In this document: positions 16,806 through 26,654 of the stretch, one piece after another
How the letters are laid out: every line of letters begins with the position of its first letter
Numbering within the stretch: the stretch's first letter is position 1
Source of the DNA: Zhongshania aliphaticivorans
GTDB lineage: Bacteria; Pseudomonadota; Gammaproteobacteria; Pseudomonadales; Spongiibacteraceae
Direction: 5' to 3'
NCBI RefSeq assembly: GCF_902705855.1
Contig: NZ_CACSIJ010000015.1
Location: forward strand, 245,339 to 309,338
Length of the DNA stretch: 64,000 nucleotides
Position numbers and translations under genes: made by a program
Notes under the pieces: model-generated
The model's database searches: none
What the model saw: only the letters and a program-made list of their open reading frames with translations
Told to the model about the DNA's origin: nothing

Positions 16806-18749
16806 TTGAAATATCGCGCAGAAATAGACGGCTTACGCGCCCTTGCCGTTATCCCTGTCATTCTATTCCATGCCGGGTTTGAGCTGTTTAGCGGTGGCTT
16901 CGTTGGCGTAGATATTTTCTTTGTAATTAGCGGCTACCTCATTACAACACTCCTCATTGAGGACATTGAAAACCAGCGGTTTAGCCTCCTTAATTTTTAC
17001 GAGCGTCGCGCTCGACGAATATTGCCAGCACTACTTTTGGTGATGCTGAGCTGCATCCCTTTTGCCTGGGTATGGCTGCCACCGCAGGCCATGAAAGACT
17101 TTAGCCAAAGCCTATTAGCAACAAGTAGCTTTAGCTCCAATATTCTATTCTGGCTGAAAAGTGGTTATTTTGATTCCGCCAATGAAATGAAGCCCCTGCT
17201 ACATACTTGGAGCCTCGCGGTTGAAGAGCAGTACTATGTGCTGTTCCCGCTGTTTTTAATGTCGATATGGCGATTTGGCAAGACGCGTTTATTTTGGGTC
17301 ATCGCCACTCTTGCAGTCATAAGCCTGATGCTAAGTGAATGGGGGGCGCGAAATAATCCAACCGCAAATTTCTATCTTGCCCCAACACGGATATGGGAAC
17401 TGTTTGCTGGCGCACTCGCCGTATTTATTGTTCAAGGCAAGGAGATTAAAAACAACAATGCATTAGCCCTAGGTGGACTAGCCGCCGTCGTCTTCTCTAT
17501 TTTCGCCTTTGATGAAAACACGCCCTTCCCGAGTATTTACGCGCTAACGCCGGTACTAGGTACGGTTTTTATTCTGATCTATGCAAACAAAGAAACCTAT
17601 GTAGCCAAACTGCTCAGCAGGCGATTATTCGTCGGCGTCGGTTTGATCAGTTATAGCGCCTACCTGTGGCACCAGCCTATCTACGCCTTCTACCGACACG
17701 CCACTGTGGAGCAAAGCACGCCTGCCTATATTGCATTGTTCGGCGTAACAATCTTGCTTGCCTACTTATCGTGGCGGTATATTGAGCAGCCTTTTCGGTC
17801 TAAAACTAAAATCAGCCGAACCATGTTTTTTTCACTGATAAGCCTAGCCATTGCCGGTGTGTGCATATTTGGCGTTTTGGGTAGCACATCTGATGGCTTT
17901 GCAAAAAAACGTAATAAATCCTTATTTAAAGACCTAGCATACAACACCAGCCGTCTTGGTTATCTGGAATGCCCAGAGACACTTAGTAGAACTGATCCGA
18001 CCCTCGACTATTGCCACGGCACAAGCCAGCAGCCTACTGCGTTGGTAGTTGGTGATAGCCATGCAGACGATAAGTTTTACGGCATTGCTAAAGCACTGAG
18101 CCAATATCAATGGCAGTTAATTGGCAACCCCAGTTGCCCACCATTAATTGGCTTGGAATTTACGGCCGCCGACGGCACGGTATGCACTGCACGCTTGAGG
18201 AAAGTTTTCGATTACGTAAAAAGCCAACAACAACTTGAGCTGCTAGTGCTGTCGTTTGCCCACTCTTATCCGCTAGAAACATTTATAGCCGCAGACCATA
18301 TTCAAAAAAAATTCGACCCTCTCGACAGCATAATTACAGACCTTAAAAACCCAAAATTAAATAGAATTGATGCGTTTTATGGGGGGCTGGCGAATACTCT
18401 TGAGTTTTTGCACCAGCTGAAAATAAATGTGGTTATTGTTATTGATATTCCAGAGCTCACCTTCTTCCCGCTAGATTGCATTAAAGGTAAAGTCGACTGC
18501 ATTTTTGCAAAAAAAGACGTACTTACAAGGCAGGCACTACATCGCAGCCAACTTACCGAATTCGGTGCACGCTTTAGTAATGTCGCGATTTATGACCCGA
18601 CAGACGATTTCTGCGCGGGTGAAAGCTGCAGCATTTTGCGCGACGGTCACACGCTATACCGCGACTCCCACCATTTAAGCCTGTTTGGCAGTCAATACTA
18701 CGGAGAAAATTTTGCAGCGTGGTTTAAACAAATCAATACAAAGCCATGA
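16806..18749 (+). CDS. OafA-type membrane acyltransferase fused to SGNH domain (TTG start)
   Basis: A 647-residue protein. Residues 1-345 are an acyltransferase-3 domain with about ten membrane helices: YRAEIDGLRALAVIPVILFH at the start, FFVISGYLIT, NFYERRARRILPAL and LHTWSLAVEEQYYVLFP. The C-terminal SGNH domain (about 380-647) has VVGDSHAD near 414-421 and a late DSHHLS. Such proteins carry an acyl group, usually acetyl, across the inner membrane and onto a polysaccharide such as O-antigen. The start codon is TTG, preceded by AAAGGAA at good spacing. A paralogue of the same layout lies convergent just downstream. It opens the polysaccharide locus. Confidence 0.9.
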   Translation: MKYRAEIDGLRALAVIPVILFHAGFELFSGGFVGVDIFFVISGYLITTLLIEDIENQRFSLLNFYERRARRILPALLLVMLSCIPFAWVWLPPQAMKDFSQSLLATSSFSSNILFWLKSGYFDSANEMKPLLHTWSLAVEEQYYVLFPLFLMSIWRFGKTRLFWVIATLAVISLMLSEWGARNNPTANFYLAPTRIWELFAGALAVFIVQGKEIKNNNALALGGLAAVVFSIFAFDENTPFPSIYALTPVLGTVFILIYANKETYVAKLLSRRLFVGVGLISYSAYLWHQPIYAFYRHATVEQSTPAYIALFGVTILLAYLSWRYIEQPFRSKTKISRTMFFSLISLAIAGVCIFGVLGSTSDGFAKKRNKSLFKDLAYNTSRLGYLECPETLSRTDPTLDYCHGTSQQPTALVVGDSHADDKFYGIAKALSQYQWQLIGNPSCPPLIGLEFTAADGTVCTARLRKVFDYVKSQQQLELLVLSFAHSYPLETFIAADHIQKKFDPLDSIITDLKNPKLNRIDAFYGGLANTLEFLHQLKINVVIVIDIPELTFFPLDCIKGKVDCIFAKKDVLTRQALHRSQLTEFGARFSNVAIYDPTDDFCAGESCSILRDGHTLYRDSHHLSLFGSQYYGENFAAWFKQINTKP

Positions 18750-18833
18750 CAGCCCTGCGGGGAAGGGCACTTCCTATACCGCAGTTCACATCATAAGGAG
18801 TTCCTCAATAGCTCTCCGTGCCCGAGCAAAAAT

Positions 18834-20831
18834 CTATAAGCTAGGCGCAATCACGCCAGCAAAGTACTTAGCAAGCGCAGCTGCGCCATCGTAAGACGGG
18901 TGATCATCATCTAAATAATATAATTTTTCGCCCTGCGCCAAAACACACCGCCCCGCGATTACGGTATTACAAAAAACGTTTTCGGGATAAATACGCTGAA
19001 TATTTGCCTTATCTATACTATCTAAAGCTTCACTAGAAGGACGATTAGCGGCTTGGTATACACCATAATCGGTGCTTAATAATACTGGCTCACTCGCTCG
19101 TGATGCTGCGCGTAAATAAACGTCTGGCACGTCCCAACCCGCTTCTGGTATTTGATACACCAAATAAATTGGCAGCGGGGTAAATTCATTGGCTAACTCG
19201 GTAATTGAAGCCCTATAAGCCGCCAAAATTCCTGCTCGGCGCTCCTGCTCATTGTGGTATTCAGTATCTGGGACAAAGTCTACAGCATAGTTTTCTATCC
19301 CACCCTCGCCATTATCAAATTTACTGGCCTCAACGTATGCGCGCCACCGAGCGCTAAGTACGATCGCATCAAAGCCTTCGGTCTTCGCCCATGTCCAAAC
19401 GCTATCGGTGTAAGCCGCACAATCGGAATAGTCAACGTCGATGCGATGTATACCTCGAATTGGCGGGCAAGAAGCATAGCCAGCATGGTAAATCCTCGCT
19501 TGCGGAAGATAGTCTACTAATTGCGCGGCGGTATTATCGATGTGGCTATCACCCCATACCAATATTTTTTTCTGACCTTTCCCGTACCAACATTCAGCCC
19601 GAGGAATGTGAAACTCTTGACCCGCGTCGGTACGGCATACCTCAGCCAGGGGATTGAGGCTATTGCGGGCGCCCTCAACGGTGTGCAAGAGAGCCGGATC
19701 AAAACGAAGCACATTGCCCTTATCCGCAAATGCCAGCGCGCCGGCGCCGATCAGTACTACTGCCGCAGACGCGGCCCCACGACGAAACACCCTTGAGCTG
19801 ACCTTAAATTTATTTCGACATGGTTCTTCAATATAACGCCGCGAAAGATACGCCAAGATGATACACAGTAGAATCAGCAGCGCCATAAGAAAGGCAGGCG
19901 GCTCCCCCTGAAAAATATAATGATAACGAGCAAAGGCAAATAAGGGTTGATGCCACAGGTAAGCCCCGTAACTCAACAGCCCCATACCAACAAAAGCACG
20001 AGAACTAAGCAGACGGAAAACCAATGTACCGGGTGAAGAAAACAAAATAACCAGCACTGTACCTAGCACTGGCAATAACGCATAAAAGCCCGGAAAACGC
20101 GTATCACGATCGTAAATAAACATGCCCGACAACAGCATGAACAAACCCAAAACGCCCAAACACTGGCGCAGTCGAAACGACACATTTAGTACGCCACCGC
20201 GATTATAATAAAGAGCGATAAATGCGCCGCTAAATATCTCCCACGCCCGAGTGGGTAAAAGATAGAAATTAGCCTCTGGCGCTTTGTGGGCAGCCCAGCG
20301 AGAAAACAATAAACTTACCATCGCAATAGCTAGCAACATGAAATTCAAGCGTCGCTTACCAAATCGCCAACATACAAGAATTAGCAATGGAAACAGCAGA
20401 TAGTACTGTTCCTCTACTCCCAAACTCCATGTGTGTAACAGCGGTTTAAGCTCGGTGCTGCGCTCAAAGTAACCACTCTCTTGCCAAAACTGTACATTAG
20501 ATAGAAAGCTTGGAACCGCCATTAGGCTTTTTGCAAAGCTACTCATATCGATTGGTATCAACCAATACCAAGCAGGTAAAATACAAATAAATGTAACGAC
20601 AAATAAAGCCGGTAGGATACGGCGGGCACGCCGCTCATAAAATTGCGCGAGGCTAAAACTGCCTTTATCCATATCGGCGAGAATTAAACTGGTAATAAGG
20701 TAGCCGCTAATAACAAAAAAAACATCAACGCCAATATAGCCGCCAGAAAACACACTAACGCCAGCGTGAAAAAGAATTACAGGGACAATTGCAAGCGCTC
20801 GTAGGCCGTCTATATCAGCTCGATAGTGCAA
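18834..20831 (-). CDS. OafA-type membrane acyltransferase fused to SGNH domain, convergent paralogue (TTG start)
   Basis: A 665-residue protein built like the previous gene: an acyltransferase-3 membrane domain (YRADIDGLRALAIVPVILFH, NFYERRARRILPA-like QFYERRARRILPAL, LHTWSLGVEEQYYLLFP) and a C-terminal SGNH domain with VWGDSHIDN near 425-433 and a late DDDHPSYDG. The N-terminal membrane halves are much more alike than the SGNH halves, which suggests the two copies modify different sugar positions. It too starts with TTG, preceded by AGGAATTATCA. The two genes converge with 84 bp between stops and no U-tract terminator there. Confidence 0.9.
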   Translation of the reverse strand: MHYRADIDGLRALAIVPVILFHAGVSVFSGGYIGVDVFFVISGYLITSLILADMDKGSFSLAQFYERRARRILPALFVVTFICILPAWYWLIPIDMSSFAKSLMAVPSFLSNVQFWQESGYFERSTELKPLLHTWSLGVEEQYYLLFPLLILVCWRFGKRRLNFMLLAIAMVSLLFSRWAAHKAPEANFYLLPTRAWEIFSGAFIALYYNRGGVLNVSFRLRQCLGVLGLFMLLSGMFIYDRDTRFPGFYALLPVLGTVLVILFSSPGTLVFRLLSSRAFVGMGLLSYGAYLWHQPLFAFARYHYIFQGEPPAFLMALLILLCIILAYLSRRYIEEPCRNKFKVSSRVFRRGAASAAVVLIGAGALAFADKGNVLRFDPALLHTVEGARNSLNPLAEVCRTDAGQEFHIPRAECWYGKGQKKILVWGDSHIDNTAAQLVDYLPQARIYHAGYASCPPIRGIHRIDVDYSDCAAYTDSVWTWAKTEGFDAIVLSARWRAYVEASKFDNGEGGIENYAVDFVPDTEYHNEQERRAGILAAYRASITELANEFTPLPIYLVYQIPEAGWDVPDVYLRAASRASEPVLLSTDYGVYQAANRPSSEALDSIDKANIQRIYPENVFCNTVIAGRCVLAQGEKLYYLDDDHPSYDGAAALAKYFAGVIAPSL

Positions 20832-21140
20832 TGATAATTCCTAGCTAAATGGGGATAGAGTCCGCGTCATGTCTACAGCCGCTATACTAACCCTAGCCAT
20901 AATGATTAATACTTACCTACAACTTCGACTCGCTTTAGCGCCCAAGTTTTACGAAAACTCACGAGCCGTAATCATAGGAGACAATTAAAACAAGACCAAA
21001 CCAAAAATGAGAAATGCATCACACCTGAAGCTAGCAGCTTAACAAATCAGCAAGCCTACGATTAAAAACGATACTGCTGACTTGTGCGGGCTAATATTTA
21101 ACGACCGAAGCTACGGTCTAGCACCGCGCATAAGAAAGCT
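20832..21140. other. Intergenic region between acyltransferase and stress-protein genes
   Basis: A 309-bp stretch with no supportable gene, RNA or strong hairpin. It contains the TTG-start leader of the acyltransferase on the minus strand (ribosome site AGGAA). It also receives the 3' end of the SulP-Usp transcript, but no terminator was recognised. Confidence 0.5.
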
Positions 21141-21992
21141 CTACCGTAGCAACAACAAAGGTTTCTGCGTTTTTTGTAGCATTTTCGCGGTCAAACTACC
21201 TAGCAGCATGCCTCGTAAGGGATGATGGCTGTAAGCCCCCATTACCGTCAGATCAATATTATTTTCAGCTTGGTAGTGGCATAGCTGCTCATCGCTTTTG
21301 CCTTTGGGTAAGTTCACAAGCTCATGATTAACACCAGCTGCTTGCATCACTGCCGCAGCCTCATTTAGAACACTAGCTGCTGTAGACTCATCACCCACAT
21401 AGACCAAGTGACAGGGGATATCTTTAAATACTGGGCTGGATGCCACCATATCCAAGGCTTTTCGCGACGCATCCTGGCCGTCGTAGGCCAGCATAATTTT
21501 CTTCGGCGCTGAAAATTCAGTGTTCACAACCAGCACGGGTTTATGCAAGGCACGAATAACTGTTTCTAAGTGCGCACCTAGCTGCCCTTCGCGATGCTCT
21601 TCACCTCGAACACCCATCACCAGCACACGAATATTTTCCTCTAATTCAACCAGTGACTCTTGCAAGCTACCATGCTGCTGCCAAGACTCCACATCTGTCA
21701 CACCTGCCTGCACGGTTCGCTGGCCGGCCGCATCAAGCATCAACTTACCCTTTTGCATCAATAGGCGATTGCGCTGTTGCTCTACCCGCGTCAACTCTTC
21801 AAGCAGCTCTTCTTGGCTACCAAGCCCAATACTACCGCTTAAATCGGTAATAGCCGCCTGTGGACGGTGCTCAATATTATGTAGCAATTTGAGAGGGACA
21901 CCCGCTCTAAGTGATACCCACGCGGCGTAATCACACACGGCGGTAGTCAGACTTGCACCATCAATACACGCCAACACATAGTTATTATTCAT
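21141..21992 (-). CDS. Universal stress protein, two Usp domains
   Basis: A 283-residue cytoplasmic protein made of two tandem Usp domains (about 1-155 and 160-283). The second carries the nucleotide-binding pattern TVMGAYSHHPLRGMLLGSLT (G-x2-G-x9-G-S/T type), and the first has VLVMGVRGEEHREGQLGAHLE. Tandem Usp proteins bind ATP or AMP and act in stress responses. The ATG shares one base with the TAA of the SulP transporter gene (TAATG), so it is translationally coupled and may regulate that transporter. This SulP-Usp pairing sits inside the polysaccharide locus but has no obvious link to it. Confidence 0.9.
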   Translation of the reverse strand: MNNNYVLACIDGASLTTAVCDYAAWVSLRAGVPLKLLHNIEHRPQAAITDLSGSIGLGSQEELLEELTRVEQQRNRLLMQKGKLMLDAAGQRTVQAGVTDVESWQQHGSLQESLVELEENIRVLVMGVRGEEHREGQLGAHLETVIRALHKPVLVVNTEFSAPKKIMLAYDGQDASRKALDMVASSPVFKDIPCHLVYVGDESTAASVLNEAAAVMQAAGVNHELVNLPKGKSDEQLCHYQAENNIDLTVMGAYSHHPLRGMLLGSLTAKMLQKTQKPLLLLR

Positions 21993-23500
21993 TAGTGGCC
22001 TCCCAGTACTTTTTCAATTTCTTCGGGCTTGTCGTGAATACCGAATCGATCAACGATTGTTTCGCTGGCCTCATTTAAGCCAATCAGCTCGACTTCGGCG
22101 CCTTCTCGTCTAAACTTAATGACGACTTTATCTAAAGCACCAACCGCAGAGATATCCCAAAAATGTGCGCGATTTAAATCAATAACGACTTTATCGACCA
22201 CTTCCTTAAAATCGAAACCGGCATTAAAGCGCTCCGCCGAATTAAAGAACACCTGCCCCACTACACGATATGTCCGCGTATTACCGTCATCACTTAGATC
22301 TTTACTGATATACATAAAGTGGCTGACTTTATTAGCAAAGAACAACGCCCCCAGCAGCACACCGACAAAAACACCATAGGCAAGATTGTGTGTCCATACC
22401 ACCACCGCAACTGTTGCCAGCATAATAATATTAGCCGACAGCGGGTTAGACTTAAGCCCTGTTACAGATGCCCAATTAAAGGTACCAATAGACACCATGA
22501 TCATGACAGCAACAAGGGCCGCCATTGGAATTAGCGACACCCAGTCACTTAGAAACACCACCATTGCTAACAACATCGCACCGGCAAAGAAGGTCGACAA
22601 CCGGCCCCTACCACCAGACTTAACATTTATAACCGACTGGCCAATCATCGCACAGCCTGCCATACCACCAAGCAGACCCGAAAAAACATTTGCGATACCC
22701 TGCCCTTTACACTCCCTATTCTTATCACTGCCCGTATCGGTTAAGTCATCAACGATAGTCGCGGTCATTAAAGACTCTAACAAGCCTACGATCGCCATTG
22801 CAGCCGCATAGGGGAAAATAATTCCCAGTGTTTCAAGGTTAAGCGGCACATCTGGCCAAAGGAAAATCGGTAAAGTATCGGGTAAATCCCCCATATCCCC
22901 AACTGTGCGGATATCAAGACCTATGAGTAAACTCACCGCCGTGAGAGTAAGAATACAAACCAGCGGCGACGGAATGACTTTGCCAATCACCGGCAGCAGC
23001 GGGAATAAATAAATCACCCCCAATCCCGCGGCAGTCATGGCATAAACATGCCAAGTAACGTTAGTTAACTCCGGCAGCTGCGCCATAAATATCAATATAG
23101 CCAAGGCGTTTACAAAGCCAGTCACCACCGAGCGCGACACAAAGCTCATCAACTGCCCGAGCTTTAAATAGCCAGCCACAATCTGCAAGGCACCGGTAAG
23201 CAAAGTCGCTGATAACAAATATTGCAGGCCGTGATCTTTCACCAAGGTCACCATCAACAACGCCATAGCGCCGGTGGCTGCAGAGATCATACCGGGACGA
23301 CCACCTACAATGGCAGTTACCACGGCAATACAAAACGAGGCGTAAAGACCGACCTTGGGATCAACGCCAGCAATAATCGAAAAGGCGATTGCCTCAGGGA
23401 TTAAAGCAAGGGCAACAACCAATCCCGCCAGAATATCGCCACGAATATTCCCGAGCCAATCTTCTTTCTTTGATAACAAAAACATACCCAAATTCACCAT
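21992..23500 (-). CDS. SulP-family anion transporter with STAS domain
   Basis: A 502-residue inner-membrane transporter. About 12-14 helices cover residues 15-405, with the family pattern [20 protein letters not shown] near 20-40 and [20 protein letters not shown] near 280. A STAS domain follows at about 420-500 ([22 protein letters not shown]). SulP proteins move sulfate, bicarbonate or other anions; the BicA-like bicarbonate branch also has this compact form. The coupled Usp gene suggests energy- or stress-linked control. Ion specificity cannot be set from sequence alone. The ATG at 23500 lacks a strong ribosome site. Confidence 0.88.
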   Translation of the reverse strand: MVNLGMFLLSKKEDWLGNIRGDILAGLVVALALIPEAIAFSIIAGVDPKVGLYASFCIAVVTAIVGGRPGMISAATGAMALLMVTLVKDHGLQYLLSATLLTGALQIVAGYLKLGQLMSFVSRSVVTGFVNALAILIFMAQLPELTNVTWHVYAMTAAGLGVIYLFPLLPVIGKVIPSPLVCILTLTAVSLLIGLDIRTVGDMGDLPDTLPIFLWPDVPLNLETLGIIFPYAAAMAIVGLLESLMTATIVDDLTDTGSDKNRECKGQGIANVFSGLLGGMAGCAMIGQSVINVKSGGRGRLSTFFAGAMLLAMVVFLSDWVSLIPMAALVAVMIMVSIGTFNWASVTGLKSNPLSANIIMLATVAVVVWTHNLAYGVFVGVLLGALFFANKVSHFMYISKDLSDDGNTRTYRVVGQVFFNSAERFNAGFDFKEVVDKVVIDLNRAHFWDISAVGALDKVVIKFRREGAEVELIGLNEASETIVDRFGIHDKPEEIEKVLGGH

Positions 23501-23585
23501 ACTTAAAGAGCGGAACAGCTAGGCAGGTGCACTAAATATCGCACTCTACCGACATGCAGCAATCCGCTGGCACCAAATGGCGCTC

Positions 23586-23591
23586 ATTATA
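23586..23591 (-). promoter_or_regulatory. Candidate -10 element for the SulP gene
   Basis: TATAAT on the minus strand, 86 bp upstream of the SulP start codon. No good -35 lies at 16-18 bp, so this is a weak prediction. Confidence 0.3.
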
Positions 23592-23731
23592 CTCTGTTTC
23601 CTCGTTCAAAGTCGGACTCGAAACTACTCAAAAAACACCTGCAAGCCCCTTTCATCGAATGGTACATTAGGTGCTTTTTACGCTAGCCGCTTCAATATTA
23701 AGCAATCGCAATATGTCATGAGAAAACTGCT

Positions 23732-24826
23732 ATGTACGATTACCTTATAGTAGGCAGCGGCCTTTACGGCTCAACCTGCGCCCACGAGCTAAAAAAACGC
23801 GGTAAACGCGTTATGGTCATCGAAAAGCGAGAACATATTGGCGGCAATATTTATACAGAGAATGTGGACGGGATTCATGTTCACCGCTACGGCGCCCACA
23901 TCTTTCACACCAATAGTCGCGATATTTGGAATTACATCAATCAATTTGCTGAATTCAACCGCTACACCAACTCACCCATCGCCCACTATCAGGGAAAAAT
24001 ATACAACCTGCCGTTTAATATGAACACGTTTTACCAACTATGGGGAACCAGCACGCCCGCCGAGGCCCAAGCGAAAATTACCGAACAGCGTCGAGAGTTA
24101 GAAGGTCGTGAACCAAGCAATCTCGAGGAACAAGCCATTAGCCTGGTCGGTCGCGATATTTATGAAAAATTAATCAAGGGCTACACCGAGAAGCAATGGG
24201 GTCGCCCAGCCACTGACCTACCGGCCTTTATCATCAAGCGCTTACCCGTGCGGTTTACCTATGACAACAACTACTTTAACGACCAATTTCAAGGTATACC
24301 GATTGGCGGCTACACCCAGATCATTGAAAAAATGCTGGCAGGGATTGAAGTGCGCTGCAATACCGATTTCTTTGATCGCCAAGCCGAATATCGCAAGCTA
24401 GCGAAGCACATTGTTTACACTGGGCCAATTGACCAGTACTTTTCGTATCAATTCGGCAAGCTTGAATACCGCAGCCTACGCTTTGAGTCTGAACGCCACG
24501 AGATCCCCAATGTTCAGGGCAATGCCGTGGTGAACTACACCGAATATAAAGTACCCTATACACGAATCATTGAGCACAAGCATTTCGATCCGGTTAACAC
24601 CCCCCACTCCATTATTACCAAGGAGTACCCCGCAGAATGGACGGAAGGCATGGAGCCCTATTACCCTGTTAATAATAGCCAAAATGATGCCCTTTATCGG
24701 CGCTACCGCGAGCTTGCCAATGCCGACACGAAAACTATTTTTGGTGGCCGACTCGCCCAGTACCGTTACTACGATATGCACCAGATTATCGGCTCTGCAT
24801 TAAAAGACTTACAATCCATGGCCTAA
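23732..24826 (+). CDS. glf: UDP-galactopyranose mutase
   Basis: A 364-residue FAD enzyme that interconverts UDP-galactopyranose and UDP-galactofuranose in the cytoplasm. The FAD-binding motif VGSGLYGSTCAHEL is at 7-20. Family patterns HRYGAHIFHTN near 52-62, YTEKQWGRPATDLP near 150 and NYTEYKVPYTRIIEHKHF near 270 are present. It begins a three-gene plus-strand set with two putative glycosyltransferases, so galactofuranose is likely part of the surface glycan made by this locus. Spacing to the next gene is 32 bp. Confidence 0.95.
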   Translation: MYDYLIVGSGLYGSTCAHELKKRGKRVMVIEKREHIGGNIYTENVDGIHVHRYGAHIFHTNSRDIWNYINQFAEFNRYTNSPIAHYQGKIYNLPFNMNTFYQLWGTSTPAEAQAKITEQRRELEGREPSNLEEQAISLVGRDIYEKLIKGYTEKQWGRPATDLPAFIIKRLPVRFTYDNNYFNDQFQGIPIGGYTQIIEKMLAGIEVRCNTDFFDRQAEYRKLAKHIVYTGPIDQYFSYQFGKLEYRSLRFESERHEIPNVQGNAVVNYTEYKVPYTRIIEHKHFDPVNTPHSIITKEYPAEWTEGMEPYYPVNNSQNDALYRRYRELANADTKTIFGGRLAQYRYYDMHQIIGSALKDLQSMA

Positions 24827-24858
24827 GCCATCTAAACATTCTATACAGAGACCTAAGA

Positions 24859-25857
24859 ATGGAAACCGCAAAAGTCGATGTCGCAGTTCAGTCTTACCGA
24901 AAACCAGAGTCCTTGCTCTACACCCTAATGACCCTGAAAGCTGTGGCTAGCGATCATATCGACAACGTTTATATCAATGACGACTGCTCTGGCGAATCGA
25001 CTGTTGCTTACTACGAAAATGAGACCATACAAACCTATTTTAAGCCGTGGAAAATTCACCTTCGGACAAATACTAAGCCGGCCGGAATTAAAAAAATTTA
25101 CTTAACAGAATATCGACCTGAATACATGGGGCCGTGGTTTTTCTTAAGTAAAATCCATCGCTTTTACAACAGCACTACTCACAATAAAGATGACGTGCGC
25201 TATCAATATGCCATAGACAATACCGACAAACAGTTTCTATTTATCATCCACGACGATGTCGAGTTTCGAAATGACATTGTCGATTTATATTTAAAAACAA
25301 TTACCGCCAAGCCCCAAACGGCCATTGTTGGCGATCTAGGCCAGTGTTGGCGCTGCCACCATTCAGACGAATGTAACCCCAAGCGGATTATGGAGGGCTA
25401 TCGCCCATCACCACATTGGCCCATGGCTATACAAAAATCGCAGCTCAACGACCCCAAGCCCAAAAAAGGAAGCTTCACCTGCAGAATTAACGAATGGTGC
25501 TGCATGCTGAACGTAGCAATAACGAAGGAAATCAGCGAGAAAAGTCGCAGTTTATTTGGTAATTATTATAGCCGCGCTGACGTCGGCGCCTACTGGTTTT
25601 ATCAGGCAATTAAGCTTGGTTATCATATAGCAGACCCGCTACCAGTAGAGTCTCTGCCCCAGCAAATAAACATTAATGAACGGTCCGAATGGTACCAACA
25701 CGGCTTCCAGGGCCACTCTGGACATTCGGTTTGGGTCGACCAAGGTAGTGGTAAGCAACGGTATAAAGCTGAAGACGTTCGCGCACGGATAAAAAACCAA
25801 TTTGGAATCGATTTATCCACCCTCTCTCTACCACCCTCGCCAGAAACATCGACATGA
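24859..25857 (+). CDS. Putative glycosyltransferase (GT2-like)
   Basis: A 332-residue protein whose N-terminus reads like a GT-A fold: VDVAVQSYRKPESLLYTLMTL, then a YINDDCSG segment and FLFIIHDDVEFR near 130, which may hold the DxD-type metal motif. A cysteine-rich stretch near 165 (GQCWRCHHSDEC) is unusual for this fold. It follows glf by 32 bp and overlaps the DUF4422 gene by 4 bases (ATGA). It may be a galactofuranosyltransferase given this context, but that is inference. No membrane helix or signal peptide is seen. Confidence 0.6.
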   Translation: METAKVDVAVQSYRKPESLLYTLMTLKAVASDHIDNVYINDDCSGESTVAYYENETIQTYFKPWKIHLRTNTKPAGIKKIYLTEYRPEYMGPWFFLSKIHRFYNSTTHNKDDVRYQYAIDNTDKQFLFIIHDDVEFRNDIVDLYLKTITAKPQTAIVGDLGQCWRCHHSDECNPKRIMEGYRPSPHWPMAIQKSQLNDPKPKKGSFTCRINEWCCMLNVAITKEISEKSRSLFGNYYSRADVGAYWFYQAIKLGYHIADPLPVESLPQQININERSEWYQHGFQGHSGHSVWVDQGSGKQRYKAEDVRARIKNQFGIDLSTLSLPPSPETST

Positions 25858-26627
25858 ATAGCTCAGTGCACATTTATATTGCCACCCACAAAGATTTCAC
25901 TGCCAAATTAGCTGATATTTATAGCCCACTTTTGGTGGGCAGCAATATAAATAGCAGCGCACAGGAAATACTAAGAGATAATAGTGGAGACCAAATCGCT
26001 GATCGCAATCCCAGCTTTTGCGAACTCACCGCGCTTTACTGGATATGGAAAAACAACACGGCCACAATAACCGGCCTCGTCCACTACCGGCGGTTTTTTA
26101 GTGGCCTGAGCACTGGCCGCGGCGGCCAAACGCCAAATTTATTGTCCGAAAAAGAAATCCTCAAGTTTCTAAACCACTACGATATTATTATTGCAACTCC
26201 GTCAGTACACGATGACAAAACGGTATACGAGCAGTATCGCGATGCTCACCACATTCAAGACTTAGACAAATGTCGGGATATTATCGCGCGGCGGAGCCCG
26301 GATTACTTAAGTGATTTTGACGCGGTAATGACAAGTTACAGTTTCTCCGGCTTTAATATGTTTGTCGCCAAAAAATCTCTCGTCGATAGTTACTGCAGCT
26401 GGTTGTTTCCGATTTTATTTGAGTTAGAAGAGCGCTGTGATATATCAAGCTACGACAGCTATCAGAGCAGGGTATACGGGTTCATAGCCGAGCGGCTATT
26501 TAATGTTTGGCTACAAAAAAACCAGCTTCGCTGCCTCGCCTCACGCGTTCATCGCATCGACAAAAAGCGATCCCCGACATCAATTACGCGGCGACTAGAG
26601 CTGTGGCGCCGCTATTTTAGCCATTAG
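25854..26627 (+). CDS. DUF4422 family putative glycosyltransferase
   Basis: A 257-residue protein with the DUF4422 pattern: HIYIATHKDF at the start, NPSFCELTALYWIWKN near 50, GLVHYRRFF near 73, SFSGFNMFVAKKSL near 165 and YGFIAERLFNVWLQK near 210. DUF4422 proteins are found in capsule and O-antigen clusters and are treated as glycosyltransferases. The start overlaps the preceding gene by 4 bases. It ends the glf set; a small hairpin (26632-26652) follows before the convergent aminotransferase gene. Confidence 0.82.
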   Translation: MNSSVHIYIATHKDFTAKLADIYSPLLVGSNINSSAQEILRDNSGDQIADRNPSFCELTALYWIWKNNTATITGLVHYRRFFSGLSTGRGGQTPNLLSEKEILKFLNHYDIIIATPSVHDDKTVYEQYRDAHHIQDLDKCRDIIARRSPDYLSDFDAVMTSYSFSGFNMFVAKKSLVDSYCSWLFPILFELEERCDISSYDSYQSRVYGFIAERLFNVWLQKNQLRCLASRVHRIDKKRSPTSITRRLELWRRYFSH

Positions 26628-26631
26628 CGTA

Positions 26632-26652
26632 TTGCACCATCATTGAGTGCAA
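26632..26652. terminator. Small hairpin between convergent genes
   Basis: TTGCAC (26632-26637) pairs with GTGCAA (26647-26652), 6 bp with a 9-nt loop, in the 27-bp gap between convergent genes. It has no U-tract and is weak evidence for termination. Confidence 0.3.
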
Positions 26653-26654
26653 GC

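Noticed and set aside
22386-22811. 141-residue plus-strand frame opposite the SulP gene
   Set aside because: It lies wholly inside the SulP gene on the opposite strand and has no family features or ribosome site.
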